From positions 3,931,865-3,995,864 of the forward strand of contig CM033119.1 in the NCBI GenBank assembly GCA_019321725.1: a stretch of 64,000 nucleotides of DNA, in the 5' to 3' direction. The DNA is from Paulownia fortunei (taxonomy: Eukaryota; Streptophyta; Magnoliopsida; Lamiales; Paulowniaceae). The notes beneath the pieces are model-generated. The model worked only from the letters and a program-made list of their open reading frames with translations. It had not been told where the DNA came from and did not search any database. The translations under genes were made by a program, and so were the position numbers. This document shows positions 12,109-23,162 of the stretch, one piece after another (the first letter of the stretch is position 1; the number at the start of each line of letters is the position of its first letter).

Positions 12109-14595
12109 TTGAACTCGGCTTGGCTCGGCGTTATGTAATGAAGCCTGCTTCTTTGGGAGAATCAAGAATGTGTGGTCTGGAAAGGGAGGGGCTTTAGTTG
12201 AGAAAATTATTGTTGTTTTACTTTTTTACAGTATTTGTTTGGGTACTATTATTGTTCACGGATTTTGTTTCAAAAATCACTGCCATTGGTTCCACTCTAC
12301 ATGAATAAATTTCAGTTTCAAATCCATTTCATATTCTTGTCATGCCAAGTATTCAGCTCGCGAGATTTGATTATCAATAATATAATATTAATTATTTTTT
12401 TTATTCATAAAAATATTTTTTATTATATTTTTTTTTATTAACTAATTATTAAAAAATAAATATATTTATAAATAAAAATATGATTTTTATACATAAATTT
12501 CTCATACATATCATATTTGTTTAAGTATTCAAACAAAAAGAAAAAGATTCCTAAATAAAAATGGAAATCAATTTTAATTCAATTTAACACAATAAAAATT
12601 AATTTACGAAGTTAGAAAATATAATTCGGATATTAGAGTAATTCTCACAATTTTATTAAAATATTATAAATTATTATTAAGTATTCAAAATTATCTTATT
12701 ATTGTGAAAAAAAATATATTTTTTAAATAAAATATAATTTATATAAGTAGCTACATTTATGAAAGATTATTTGAGAAAAAGTTTAAAAAAAATAAAAAAT
12801 AAATGTTCTAATTGTGATATTGTTAAATTATATTTCAAACCGTAACAAAAACTGAAATGATAATATAATTTTTATTGGACCAAACAAAATTAAAAAGTAA
12901 ATGAAACATAAATATTAGACAAATGAAACTTAATAAAATAAATAAATTATATAAATATAAATAAAAAAATATTATAAGAAAATAATAAATTAAAAATATA
13001 TTGAAGTTCTTAATTATTTTTATTGGGAAATATAACTATTGTTTAAATAAAAATAATTCTTAACGTTATAAAAATTTATAATAACATGTCAAAAATGAAT
13101 TTGTCAATCAAGTTTGCTTGCAAAAATTATTGTAAGCATCTTAGCATTATTTTTTAATCATTGACCAAATAAAATGTATTATGAAAAACTTAATTTTATG
13201 ATTTTTTACAATATAAAAATTAAAATAATCTTAAATAACAAGTAAGATAGTTGAATAAAGGATAAGTCAAATTTGTTAACTTCTTTCCTTATCTTGAAAA
13301 TCTTTCAAAATCTTCTCTTTCCTTATCATACCAAATCAACCATATCTTAAAAAAAAATTATATTTAGAATTGACTGAAATATCTAAAATTGATTTGGGGA
13401 AGGGTGAACGATGGTGACTGCTACCTCAACTCCATTAAATTTTTAAATTAGTAAAAATTATATAAAAAACAAAAGATGTAGATAAACAAGTTTATTGAAG
13501 ACAAGATGGTGAGAAAATATGTCACAATGGTCAATAAATATGCTAAAATGTGTTGCTAATGTTGAAAGATTGCTCTTGAACATGATTCGATAATTTGACC
13601 ATATTTCTCTCATCCTACAGCCAAATTTGACAAATGACATATGAAAATATATCAAAACAGATAGATTTATAATTTTTATTATTTACTCATCATCACAATC
13701 TAGCTATATCCGGCCTAAACATTTAATTCAATCAAGTAGATGAAAATTTAGATGATTTGGTATAACAATTTATCAACTTTTGAAAACTAACATAGTATTT
13801 GATTGTTTAACTCCTCCATTATATGTTTGGCTTCTAACATAATCCAAGTAGCCATGTAAATTAAAAATTAATAAATAAATATAAAAAAATAACAATAATG
13901 AGTATTTTTTAACTAATATAAACTATATTTGTAAAGACAAAATCATAATAAAATTTTAATAATACAAATGTCTTTTAAAATTTTATATTAATAATAATCA
14001 CTTAAAATTTAAAAAAATAAAATTTTAAATAATTTAAAATATTTTTAAATTTATATATTTAAAATAAAATTATAAAATTTTAAGAGGGCAATTGAGTTAA
14101 TTTGGGCAAATTTTTAAATTTATTAAATTTTGTTAATAAAAAACATATTTTTAAAAAATTTGAGGGGACCATTCTCTTATAAGTACAGTGTACTTGTACT
14201 ATGAACACTGAGTAGTAAGTAATAAAGTACAACTACAATTATTATGTAAATACTTAGGGTTTGGGAGTTGATATTTATATTTCAAACTATATTTTAATTT
14301 TATCCAGAAGCAATTAACAAGTTGCACAAACAAATGTACCATTCAATCATGTTTAGCAATGGCTAAATGCTCCTTAGTTTTGGAGAGATCATCCTCATAC
14401 ATTTTTTTTTCAAAAGTTGTATCCTTTGCATTAATTCATTTATTTCCATATTTTTTTCAACATAATTTCAAATTATTTCCTATCATAAATTCAAACCGAG
14501 TAGTTAATTGATTTCTAAATTTCATTAAACTGAATTAATATAATTATGTCTCGGAGTGAAAATTATCTTATGTATGAGGAAAAATAATTAGAATT
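12109..14595. other. CAD-A 3' flank and AT-rich intergenic region
   Basis: After a short 3' UTR-like stretch (to about 12250) the sequence is very AT-rich with no recognisable gene or complete repeat. Small open frames such as the minus-strand one at 13458-13655 have no family features. Confidence 0.5.
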
Positions 14596-14599
14596 GCTG

Positions 14600-14690
14600 C
14601 GGGGCACAACTCAACTCAACTGGTGATCAATCAACATGTTTTTCGCTTTCAGTATCAGGGTGAGGGTTCGAATCCTGATAGGAACCTACA
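14600..14690 (+). repeat. Possible tRNA-derived SINE head
   Basis: GGTTCGAATCC at 14665-14675 is a perfect Pol III box B. About 45 bp upstream, CAACTCAACTGGTGAT (14612-14627) resembles box A. Spacing fits a tRNA-derived promoter, but no complete cloverleaf was seen, so a SINE head is likelier than a functional tRNA gene. Confidence 0.4.
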
Positions 14691-14700
14691 ACTGAATTTC

Positions 14701-15050
14701 GGTATGGAGCAATCACTATTCTGTATTTCGGTATGGAGCAATCACTATTCTGTCAGTGGGACTTGCGGCTGAAGTTTGGTATGGAGCAATCATTTTGGAA
14801 GCTGTTCCTTATGCGCAGAAGTGTACAGTTATCGGGGAATATGTGATCCACTTAAGGCATATCCCACACCAGAGTTTGGTATGGAGCAATCACTTTGGAA
14901 ATGGTTCATTGTGCCCAGAAGTATACAGTCATGGGGAACATGTAATTCAATTGAGGCATATCCTGCAATTTACCTCCTTGTATACAGAAGTGTACAGTCA
15001 TGGAGGAATATATAATCCAATTGAGACATATCCTGTAATTTACCTCTTTT
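14701..15050 (+). repeat. Imperfect tandem repeat, about 101 bp unit
   Basis: GGTATGGAGCAATCA recurs at 14701, 14730, 14778 and 14879. The longer units share ACAGT(C/T)AT(G/C)GGG and CATATCC blocks, and a further partial copy follows near 14990. Two overlapping open frames across it appear to be by-products of the repeat. Confidence 0.6.
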
Positions 15051-15117
15051 TAGGTGCTTGGGCAGGTGATTAGGAGATCCAAAACTAACTGATGTAAGAC
15101 AGAAATTTGGGTATCAA

Positions 15118-15159
<42 letters not shown>

Positions 15160-15160
15160 T
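15118..15160. repeat. (AAT)n microsatellite
   Basis: About 14 uninterrupted AAT units. It produces a poly-Tyr artefact frame on the minus strand. Confidence 0.95.
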
Positions 15161-17000
15161 GGACAGGAAACATGAGTCATACAATACAAATACCTTACCC
15201 TTTTTAGATCCCAATGTTAAACTTTTTAACAAAAATATTTTAAAAACTAGTAAGGGATTACTGTATATTTGTTAATAATAACTTATAAGAGCTTAATCTA
15301 TGTTGCCAAAGGAGGCCCAAATCCAATCTCAGCAATAATCAAGCTCCATAGTGTTTTTTTTCGTTCAGTTACTTCAACATGTCTACTTCACCAAGTTGAT
15401 ATAATGTTCTTTTCAAAGGCACTCATGGGTACACGTCATGCTCATTTTGGCACATTTTGCCACCGGGGTGATAGTGGAATATTTTGCAAACCTCTAAGAG
15501 CATATTAAGTTTTAATACAATATCGAGTAGATAATCGTATGTATAAAAATTATAATAAAAAGTTACATCAAGTATCGTAATTTAAATAGTATTAATTTTA
15601 TCTACAAAATCGGGTGATAAATAGTAAATAAAATAGAGTAAGATAAAAAATACAAAGATAAGAGTAGAGTTTTTAAAAATAATACAACAAAATCCTTATA
15701 AATAAGAAATTATAGAGAAATGACTTGCCTAATTATCACTTATGTTCTTCTTTCCAAAACATATCAATTCAAACCAACAACACATGTAAGTTAAGAATTC
15801 ATAAGTTCGTCAATTTCCTCTATCGAATGTTGGATTGACTATAAGTTTTATCATGAATTTTAATATCTTTATAAAAGTTCAAAAATAAAACTTTACAAAA
15901 TTCAATGAATTCTTATTTAAAACTTCAAAGGTTTCATAAGTTTCTTAACTTTATAATTTCTAAGTTGTGTTATCCTTATAATCATGTATAATCTTTTATC
16001 TCTTAATTATTGAATCTCATACATCAAACAATATCAATTAATGACTAAATAATCAAAAAGCAATACTATAACAAGATGAATAATTTGAACTAATATTAAT
16101 TGAAACTCAAAATATAAAATCAAATAAGATTATATTATCATTTAAAAAGAAAAAATTAGTTCATTATGGATGAATACAACTTTAAGAATTAAATAAAAAA
16201 AGGCATGAAAATTGTTTACCAATTTATGAAGTGAGATAAATAGTTGAAACTCTTTTTATCTCCACCGAATAGCTCACTTAGTTTATGTCAATTTTCTCTT
16301 TTTAAAATTTTCAGATAAATTCTCCCTTCAGAGTTTTTCAAAAACCCCTAAAAATCCTTCATCTTTTCTTGGGTTTTCCCTACTTAAGAATCTTCCAAAA
16401 AAACTTAAAATCCTTCCCATTTTTTTAGTTTTTTCCCTTTTTTCCTCTCATTTTTTCCATATTTTTTCGTCCAAAAGAAATCCCCAAATTATCTTGGAAG
16501 TTACCTTTTAAAGTTCTCCAAAAAAAAGTCCCAAAATCGAACTTAAAAATCGTATTTTAAAATTTTCATGAATTGGGGTCGTGACTCTAAATTCAGGGGT
16601 CATGACCCCAAAATATCTATCAAAACACAAAATGAATAGGCATTGCGGCGCCAAACAATCTGGAATTTTTCTTTCAAGCTAGCACCGCGGCTCTGAGTGT
16701 TCTGATCATTCTTTTTGCAAGTTATTTTTGAGCTCTTTCTAGTTTGAATTAGTTTTTTATATCTTTTAATACATTATAACTCTATACGTTAGCTTTCCAT
16801 AAATATTTGAATAAACTCGATATTGAATATTTGGATAGAGTTATGCCTAAAATATTAAGATGTGTCATATTAAAAAATTTCAGTCCAATATTGAATTTTA
16901 AACTCGATTTTTCTCATTGAAACCAAAAGAAGTGGATTTCTTGATAAACACAAAAATTGTAAATCTATCTCTTGAATTTTCAATGAATCAAAAATCAAGT
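15161..17000. other. AT-rich region with possible old LTR sequence
   Basis: No gene recognised. A near-perfect inverted repeat GGGGTCGTGAC / GTCATGACCCC lies at about 16576-16610. The region ends at a copia-like primer-binding site (17009-17020), so part may be a decayed LTR. Confidence 0.3.
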
Positions 17001-17008
17001 TAATATGA

Positions 17009-17020
17009 TATCAGAGCAAA
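17009..17020 (+). other. Copia-like primer-binding site remnant
   Basis: TGATATCAGAGC differs at one base from TGGTATCAGAGC, the initiator tRNA-Met site used by many plant copia elements. No pol remnants were recognised downstream. It may be a relic LTR junction or chance. Confidence 0.3.
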
Positions 17021-17282
17021 GAGTTATAATTAAAATACAAAAACTGACATTAGTAACACCACAATGCGGATTCTTTTGAATTTCAATCAAGTTTTTGTTT
17101 TTTTTCTTCTTTTGTCATTACCTACAATATTTTAAATTAAATGCATAAAAAATAAAATAAACATTTGAAAATAAATCAAATATTAATTAAAGACATATGA
17201 ATTGTTGGTATAAAACTAACTTATCACCAAACTCAATCATGAAGGGGTATGAGCTAGATTGAATAATTCTTTGTGACCCTTA

Positions 17283-18415
17283 AGCCCAGTTCAGCCCACT
17301 AACTGGTACTAGTAGGTTGTCCTTGGCCTGGTTCGGGCTTCTCGGTTTAGGTCAAGTAGGTCAGGCCTTACGGGCCTATTTTTTAATTTTTTAAAAAAGT
17401 ATAATGTATACTTTACCCAATCTTAAATGTAAAATTTATCTTAAAATTGAATTTGTAAAATTTATTTGATTATTTTAAGTTATATCTTAATATTTTTGAG
17501 TTATTTTAAGTTTGGTTTTGAATTTTTATTTTATTATATTTAAGTTTAACATCATAAACTTTGACTTCATTTGCTTATTTAAGTAGTTTATTATAAGTTT
17601 TTGTCCTCATTTTATGAAATTATCTTAAGTGTAGCTAGGATATAAGTCGATTATTCTAGGTGTATCAATAACACCGTAAGGTTATGTATTTATTTTTATT
17701 TAGTTATTCTAAATTTATTATCCTAAGTTGGGGTTTGTATTTTATTTGATTATGCAAAGTCTATCATCCAAATAGTTTGTATTAATTTTTATTTTATTAG
17801 TCTAACTTTATTAATATAAATTTTAAATCCTTATCTTGCAAAGTTATCTTAAGTATAGTTAGTATACAATATTTTTGTTGATTATTGTACTTTATCATCC
17901 TAAGGTTAAGGATTGTCCTTTTATTTGTATAATCTAAGTTTATTATTCTAAATTTATATACTTGAGTTATCTTAGGTTATCAATTATGCAATTTTTTAGT
18001 ATTGGTGTTTATTTGACTATAATAAATTTATTATTCTAAGTTTATATAGTTAATTGATCCAGGATGTTTATTAATATAAATTTGTTTCATATATATTCCA
18101 ACAAAACTGTAATTGGTTCAGTGCTTTTAGAACTTCTCTTCCTTTCAAAGGATTGCAAAAGGTCACAAATTTATATCCATCCAAAGTCAACATGATTGTT
18201 GTAAAAAATAAAAAATAAAACACATATAACATATATATAAAAAAATATGTAAAAAATAAATGGCTCATGGGTTTGTGCTGGGCTAGGTTTCAATAGGGGT
18301 CCAATTCATATTCTAATTTTTTTTCAAATAGCCCATTATAGCTTATGGATCAATTTTGAACCAATTTTTACCGGTTACGTATTGGCCAAGGTAACTTGAT
18401 CCATTTGACAACTCT
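17283..18415 (+). mobile_element. Truncated non-autonomous hAT-like element
   Basis: Its 3' end (CCATTTGACAACTCTA) matches the inverted terminus of the element at 40897-42309. Internal blocks also match, including CAATAGGGG(T/C)CCAA and the GGTTACG(T/A) blocks near the 3' end, and a 5' GC-rich portion with GGCCTGGTTCGGGC. The first ~140 bp, including the 5' TIR, is missing or too diverged. No transposase remains. Confidence 0.55.
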
Positions 18416-19690
18416 ACTATGAGATAAGAAGATCATATATTGCCTCAATTTATATGGGGGTGTTTTCTCGTACGAGACAAATAATGTGGGCATTCAAAAT
18501 ATAAGCTTGGATATTCGGAGCATGCGCCTGTTGCACCTTAGGTTATTTAGGCATATGCTCCATTTGCATGAATAAAAAGACACTTTCCTAACTCTCTTAA
18601 GTTATTAGAATGTCCAAAATGCAAAAATTGTAACCAACCTTTCCTATGTGAATACTCACTCTATAATAAAATAATTGTTTCAGTTGGTACCGTACAAAAA
18701 CAACCTAATAAGTTGGTGAACTAGCTGATGATATTAATCTTTGGACAACTTTGATATTAATAAAATTTCAAATCTCACTACTAGTTATATTACTCAATGT
18801 AATTCAATTAGATTAAAGTTTTTATTAATTACTGTATTTAAAAAAATAGTCAGGTTAACAACACCAACAAACTTATAATTTTACGATGGAGAATACCATT
18901 TTTTTTCAAATTATTCATCTTCTTATTGTCTCATAGATTTGATATTTATAAGACTCATCTCCTATTACAATTTAGTATCTCAACAGTTGGTTTCTATCAT
19001 TCTTGTTGATGCTATCTGCCATTTAGATCCTCGTATTTTTCTCACATAATCCTTTTTATATAAATTTTGTTATTTGTTAGCATTTTTTTAATTGATTAAT
19101 GTTGTTTTGTATGTCTTTCAAATACTAAGACATGTGAAAGACGCCTTCCTGCCTTTTGCCTTAACAAAAAGCTAATTTACAAACAAGTTTTTATTCCTCT
19201 AATACGTTAGTTTAGCCAACCAGAGTCCCTGGCCTTGTCGTGCAAAAGAGTTTGAAAAAATAAGTATTGGGGCATTGCCCGATAAAGAGATAATGCAATA
19301 TAATATTAAAATATAAAATTTTATTCCTAAAGTATAATATATAATGAAATTAGAATTAAAATAGGAAATTCAAAATGTTTGCCCTCAAACAAAAAAAAAA
19401 AAAACCATTAAACGACAACAAATAGTCAAATTACACGACCCAATTTCGTATATGATGGAATCTCCTTGTTTCTTGCTTCTCGTAAAGTCCCATGTCATAG
19501 CAAATATACAGTACTCAATCAAACATAAATATTTTCTGTCGTCTTCATTATAATAATACTTTACCTATTTTTGCTCTCCAAATCCTCTGGCATTCAGTAA
19601 ACAACTCCAATACTACACCTAACACAACCCAGAATTCACACACACAGCGACGGCGGCGTAACCATTAAACAGCTGACAACTTATTCCATT
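18416..19690. other. Intergenic region upstream of CAD-B
   Basis: AT-rich sequence with no recognised gene or repeat. CAD-B promoter elements begin at its right edge. Confidence 0.45.
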
Positions 19691-19691
19691 C

Positions 19692-19722
19692 CCTTACCTC
19701 ATGGATGAGGTCACCATTCTCC
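19692..19722 (+). promoter_or_regulatory. Conserved CAD-cluster promoter block (CAD-B copy)
   Basis: CCTTACCTCA, GGA, TGAGGTCA and CATTCTCC match the CAD-A block nearly base for base. The inverted pair is ACCTCA (19696-19701) and TGAGGT (19706-19711). It lies 265 bp before the ATG, with a TATA-like TATATATACA at 19851-19860. Confidence 0.55.
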
Positions 19723-19960
19723 TGACATTCTAGGACTCTCTACTCAATGTTATTTTTAGTGTATGTATACGTGTAAATTAATCGTTCAAATATTTCATTT
19801 TATATAAATCTAAGAGTCCCATAGCAAAGTATAGCGTAGATGTTACAACTTATATATACAAGTTCCAACTTCTGTCATAACCCACTACTCCATTTTTTCC
19901 AATTTCCCTCACTCTGCTAATAAAAAGAAAACAAAACAGTTTTTTGAATTTGCAGCGGAA

Positions 19961-21165
19961 ATGGAGTACCCAGTGAAGGCATTCGGGTGGGCTGCGAGAG
20001 ACAAATCCGCGGTTCTTTCTCTTTTCAAGTTCTCGAGACGGTCCCCGGGCGAGCACGACGTCCAATTGAAGGTGTTGTATTGTGGGATCTGCCATTCGGA
20101 TCTTCACCTCGTGCAAAACGAGTTGGGCTTCACCATCTACCCGGTTGTACCCGGCCACGAGATTGTCGGGGTGGTCACCGAGGTTGGGACCAAGGTCGAG
20201 AAAGTCAAGGTTGGAGACAAAGTGGGCGTGGGTTGCATGGTCGGATCCTGCAGAAAATGCGATCAATGTGCTAATGATCTCGAGAATTATTGCCCTCAAG
20301 TGGTAAGACACCATTTTCTGTAGTCTGGACTTGTGTGATCAGATAGTATTTCTTAATTTATAATATCTATTTCTGATATTTTTTTTGATGATCCTGAAAT
20401 ATTTTTACAACAATATTGATCAAGAAGTATTGCCCTTTGCAGGTGTTCACATACAACAGCGTCGACAGCGACGGAAGCACCACATACGGCGGTTACTCAG
20501 ACATCATGGTGGCGGACGAGCACTTCATCATTCGTTGGCCTGAAAATTTCCCTCTCGATAAGGGCGCTCCTTTGCTCTGCGCCGGGATCACCACTTACAG
20601 TCCCTTGAGATACTTCGGCCTCGACAAGCCCGGCCTCCACGTCGGCGTGGTCGGGCTCGGCGGGCTGGGCCATGTGGCAGTTAAATTCGCGAAGGCTTTT
20701 GGAACAAAAGTAACGGTGATCAGCACATCTCCCAGTAAAAAAAAGGAAGCCATCGAAATCCTCGGAGCAGACGCGTTTGTAGTGAGCCGGGAGCCGGAGG
20801 AAATGCAAGCGGCGGCCGGCACCTTAGACGGAATAATTGACACTGTTTCTGCCGCTCACCCGATTCCGCCATTGATAAGCCTGTTGAAGCCGCACGGAAA
20901 GCTGGTGATGGTGGGCGTGCCAGATAAGCCGATTGAGCTGCCGGTGTTCCCGCTGATTACAGCGCGGAAGACGGTGGCGGGGAGCTTGGTTGGAGGGTTG
21001 AAAGAGACGCAGGAGATGATTGATTTTGCAGCAAAGCATAATATATTGCCAGATGTGGAGATTATTTCAATGGATTACGTGAATAAGGCGATGGAGCGGC
21101 TTGCGAGAGCCGATGTAAAGTATCGTTTTGTGATTGATATTGGGAAAACACTGAAAGCCGAGTGA
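19961..21165 (+). CDS. CAD-B: CAD/8-hydroxygeraniol dehydrogenase-like, two exons
   Basis: Exons 19961-20302 (114 codons) and 20443-21165 give 354 residues, colinear with CAD-A. The 140 bp intron has GTAAGA...TTTGCAG and falls between CPQV and VFTYN, just after the fourth structural-zinc cysteine. All zinc ligands (GICHSD, GHE, CRKCDQC...NYC, LLCAG), GLGGLG and the STSPSKK phosphate-binding segment are present, so an active NADP-dependent alcohol dehydrogenase is expected. No ATG lies between the TATA-like box (19851) and 19961, which supports this start. The N-terminus [10 protein letters not shown] matches the 8-hydroxygeraniol dehydrogenase type. Substrate is not assignable from sequence. 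Confidence 0.95.
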
Positions 21166-22659
21166 TTGAACCTCTCGCCGTCGTCCCTGCTTCTTTAGGA
21201 GGATATTGTGTTGTTGGGGGAGGAGGAGAGCTTCAGTTCAAAGAATTTTTTTTGTTCTAGTTTTCAATTTTTACTTTTTCATTGAAATAGGGTTGAATTT
21301 TTACTAAAATAAAACAATTGCATCGGTTCTTTATTTCTTTTGTCCGAATTTTATGCTATCAATAGTTACGCTGAATTGTATTTGAAACAAATTAATTGAT
21401 TCTAGTCACGAATTTCATATAAATTAAGATTTTGTTTAATATAATTTTTTATTTCATATTTTATTTTAGATATGCATACTAAATGTATATGATGTATAAT
21501 AAACATACATATAAATATATATATATAACACATTTGAAATACATATAAGATCTAAAATATAGTTGAAATATTAAATTAAAATAAAAAAAAAATTCGGACT
21601 GAAAGGCAGATTACTAACTAGAAGAGGTTGCTCTTGTTTTCTTCAAATTTTCACGTGCCAAGAAAAGAGAAAATCGATTTATTATCAAAGATTAGTGAGG
21701 AGGAATGTCATTTTCACATTCCAATATTTTTATTTAACTACTTAGGATTAATACGACCACACAATAGTCTTCTTATTTATTTTTCAAAGTTAGACCAAAA
21801 AAGAAAGAACAATATCTACTTCATTAGTTATTAGTAAACGATTGAAAAAGTTTTCAATTTGGAGTTATCCGCAATTTTTTATAGTCAAAATTACACTTAA
21901 TTATAAAATTTTAATGTGTATATCTAGGGTAGGCATTTTGTTTTTTGGTGTATTGAGATTTGAGACTTCTACCAATTATTTTAGCAGACAAAGAACACAA
22001 GACTGCTGTCTATTAGACATTAGTATTATATATTGACTAAATTGCTATATCGAATTTCGATTATTCTCAATTCTTTTTATTTTTTTCATTTGGTAATATG
22101 ATTAACCAATTTTTCTAAAAAAAATAATAAATAAATAGTTAAAAAAATTAAATAATAAAATCATAATTGTATTATTTTTGCAGGTCTTGTAAGTGAAAAA
22201 GTTAAAAAAGTAGTATAAAAATAAATAAATATCATATAAATATTATAAATAAAAACAAGTTAAAAAATTATAATTCGGTGTTCATCGTTAAATTGAAATA
22301 AAAAATTAAAATCAAATCGAATATTAATTTTTTTATAAAAATAAAAAATTAAATATCATACTGAACTTTTCAGGTTGATTTTTATATGTATCAAATTTTC
22401 AATCCCATCAATTTAGTAAATTGTGAATACGTTAGCAAGGAGACATAAGCGTAATATCAATATATTTTTGCGTGAACAGCAAATATCTCCAACGGTACTT
22501 TGGTGAAGTAGCATCCCTTTTAAAAATAAAACCTCATTTAATTAACGCATAAAAAACTGAATTTATGTGGTTGAACAAATCACCAATATAACTATTAACA
22601 CAGAATAAACAAGTTTTTTTTTTCCTCATGGCGTGTTATATTAAAATATTTATTAAGGG
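21166..22659. other. CAD-B 3' UTR and AT-rich spacer up to the hAT insertion
   Basis: The first ~160 bp is the CAD-B 3' UTR; its sequence recurs in the CAD relic at 29.9 kb. The remainder is AT-rich with no recognised gene; the short frames at 21628-22036 lack motifs. Confidence 0.5.
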
Positions 22660-22846
22660 TAGACCTGACCATGGGTGGGTCCAAATCAGATCCGGCCTGT
22701 GGCTGACCCATAGATCCATAATCGACCCATGGATTCACGGGCTGATTACAGGTCTGAAAAATTTAGACCCGTGAACCGTCGGGTCAGCCCAGCGGTTCAA
22801 AAAAAAAAAGAAAAAAAAAGAAAAATCAAAGAGCAACGATTCTTTT

Positions 22847-22878
22847 GTGGCAACGGTCAAATTTGTGACCGTTGCCAC
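22847..22878. repeat. Perfect 13-bp inverted repeat in hAT subterminal region
   Basis: Arms GTGGCAACGGTCA (22847-22859) and TGACCGTTGCCAC (22866-22878) flank a 6 nt loop. A second, imperfect hairpin (CAAACGGTCAAA / TTTGACCCTTTG) follows at once. They share the ACGGTCAAA word, which suggests transposase-binding repeats. Confidence 0.75.
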
Positions 22879-23162
22879 CAAAGTCAAACGGTCAAAATTT
22901 GACCCTTTGATTTTTTTTAATTTTTTTTAAATTTTTTCTATAAATACTCATCAATTCTTCATTTTTTCCACGCTTCAACTCTAACTCTCAATCAACTCTC
23001 AATTATCTAATTCTCAATTCTCTAATCTTCACTTTTAATTATTCATTATCAATTCTATATTTTTTTAATTTTTTCATTAATTTTTTTTTATATTTTATTT
23101 ATTTCATCTTTAATTATTTATTATTCAATTTTATATACTAAATTTTTATCATTTATAAAAAA

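Noticed and set aside
10999..12165. Antisense open frames over CAD-A (and similar ones over CAD-B and CAD-C)
   Set aside because: GC-rich coding DNA opens opposite frames by composition; the same shadows recur over all three paralogues without independent motifs.
14600..14690. Functional tRNA gene
   Set aside because: Box B is perfect, but no acceptor-stem pairing or anticodon arm could be drawn; a SINE head is preferred.
15050..15232. Minus-strand poly-Tyr frame
   Set aside because: Translation of the (AAT)n microsatellite.
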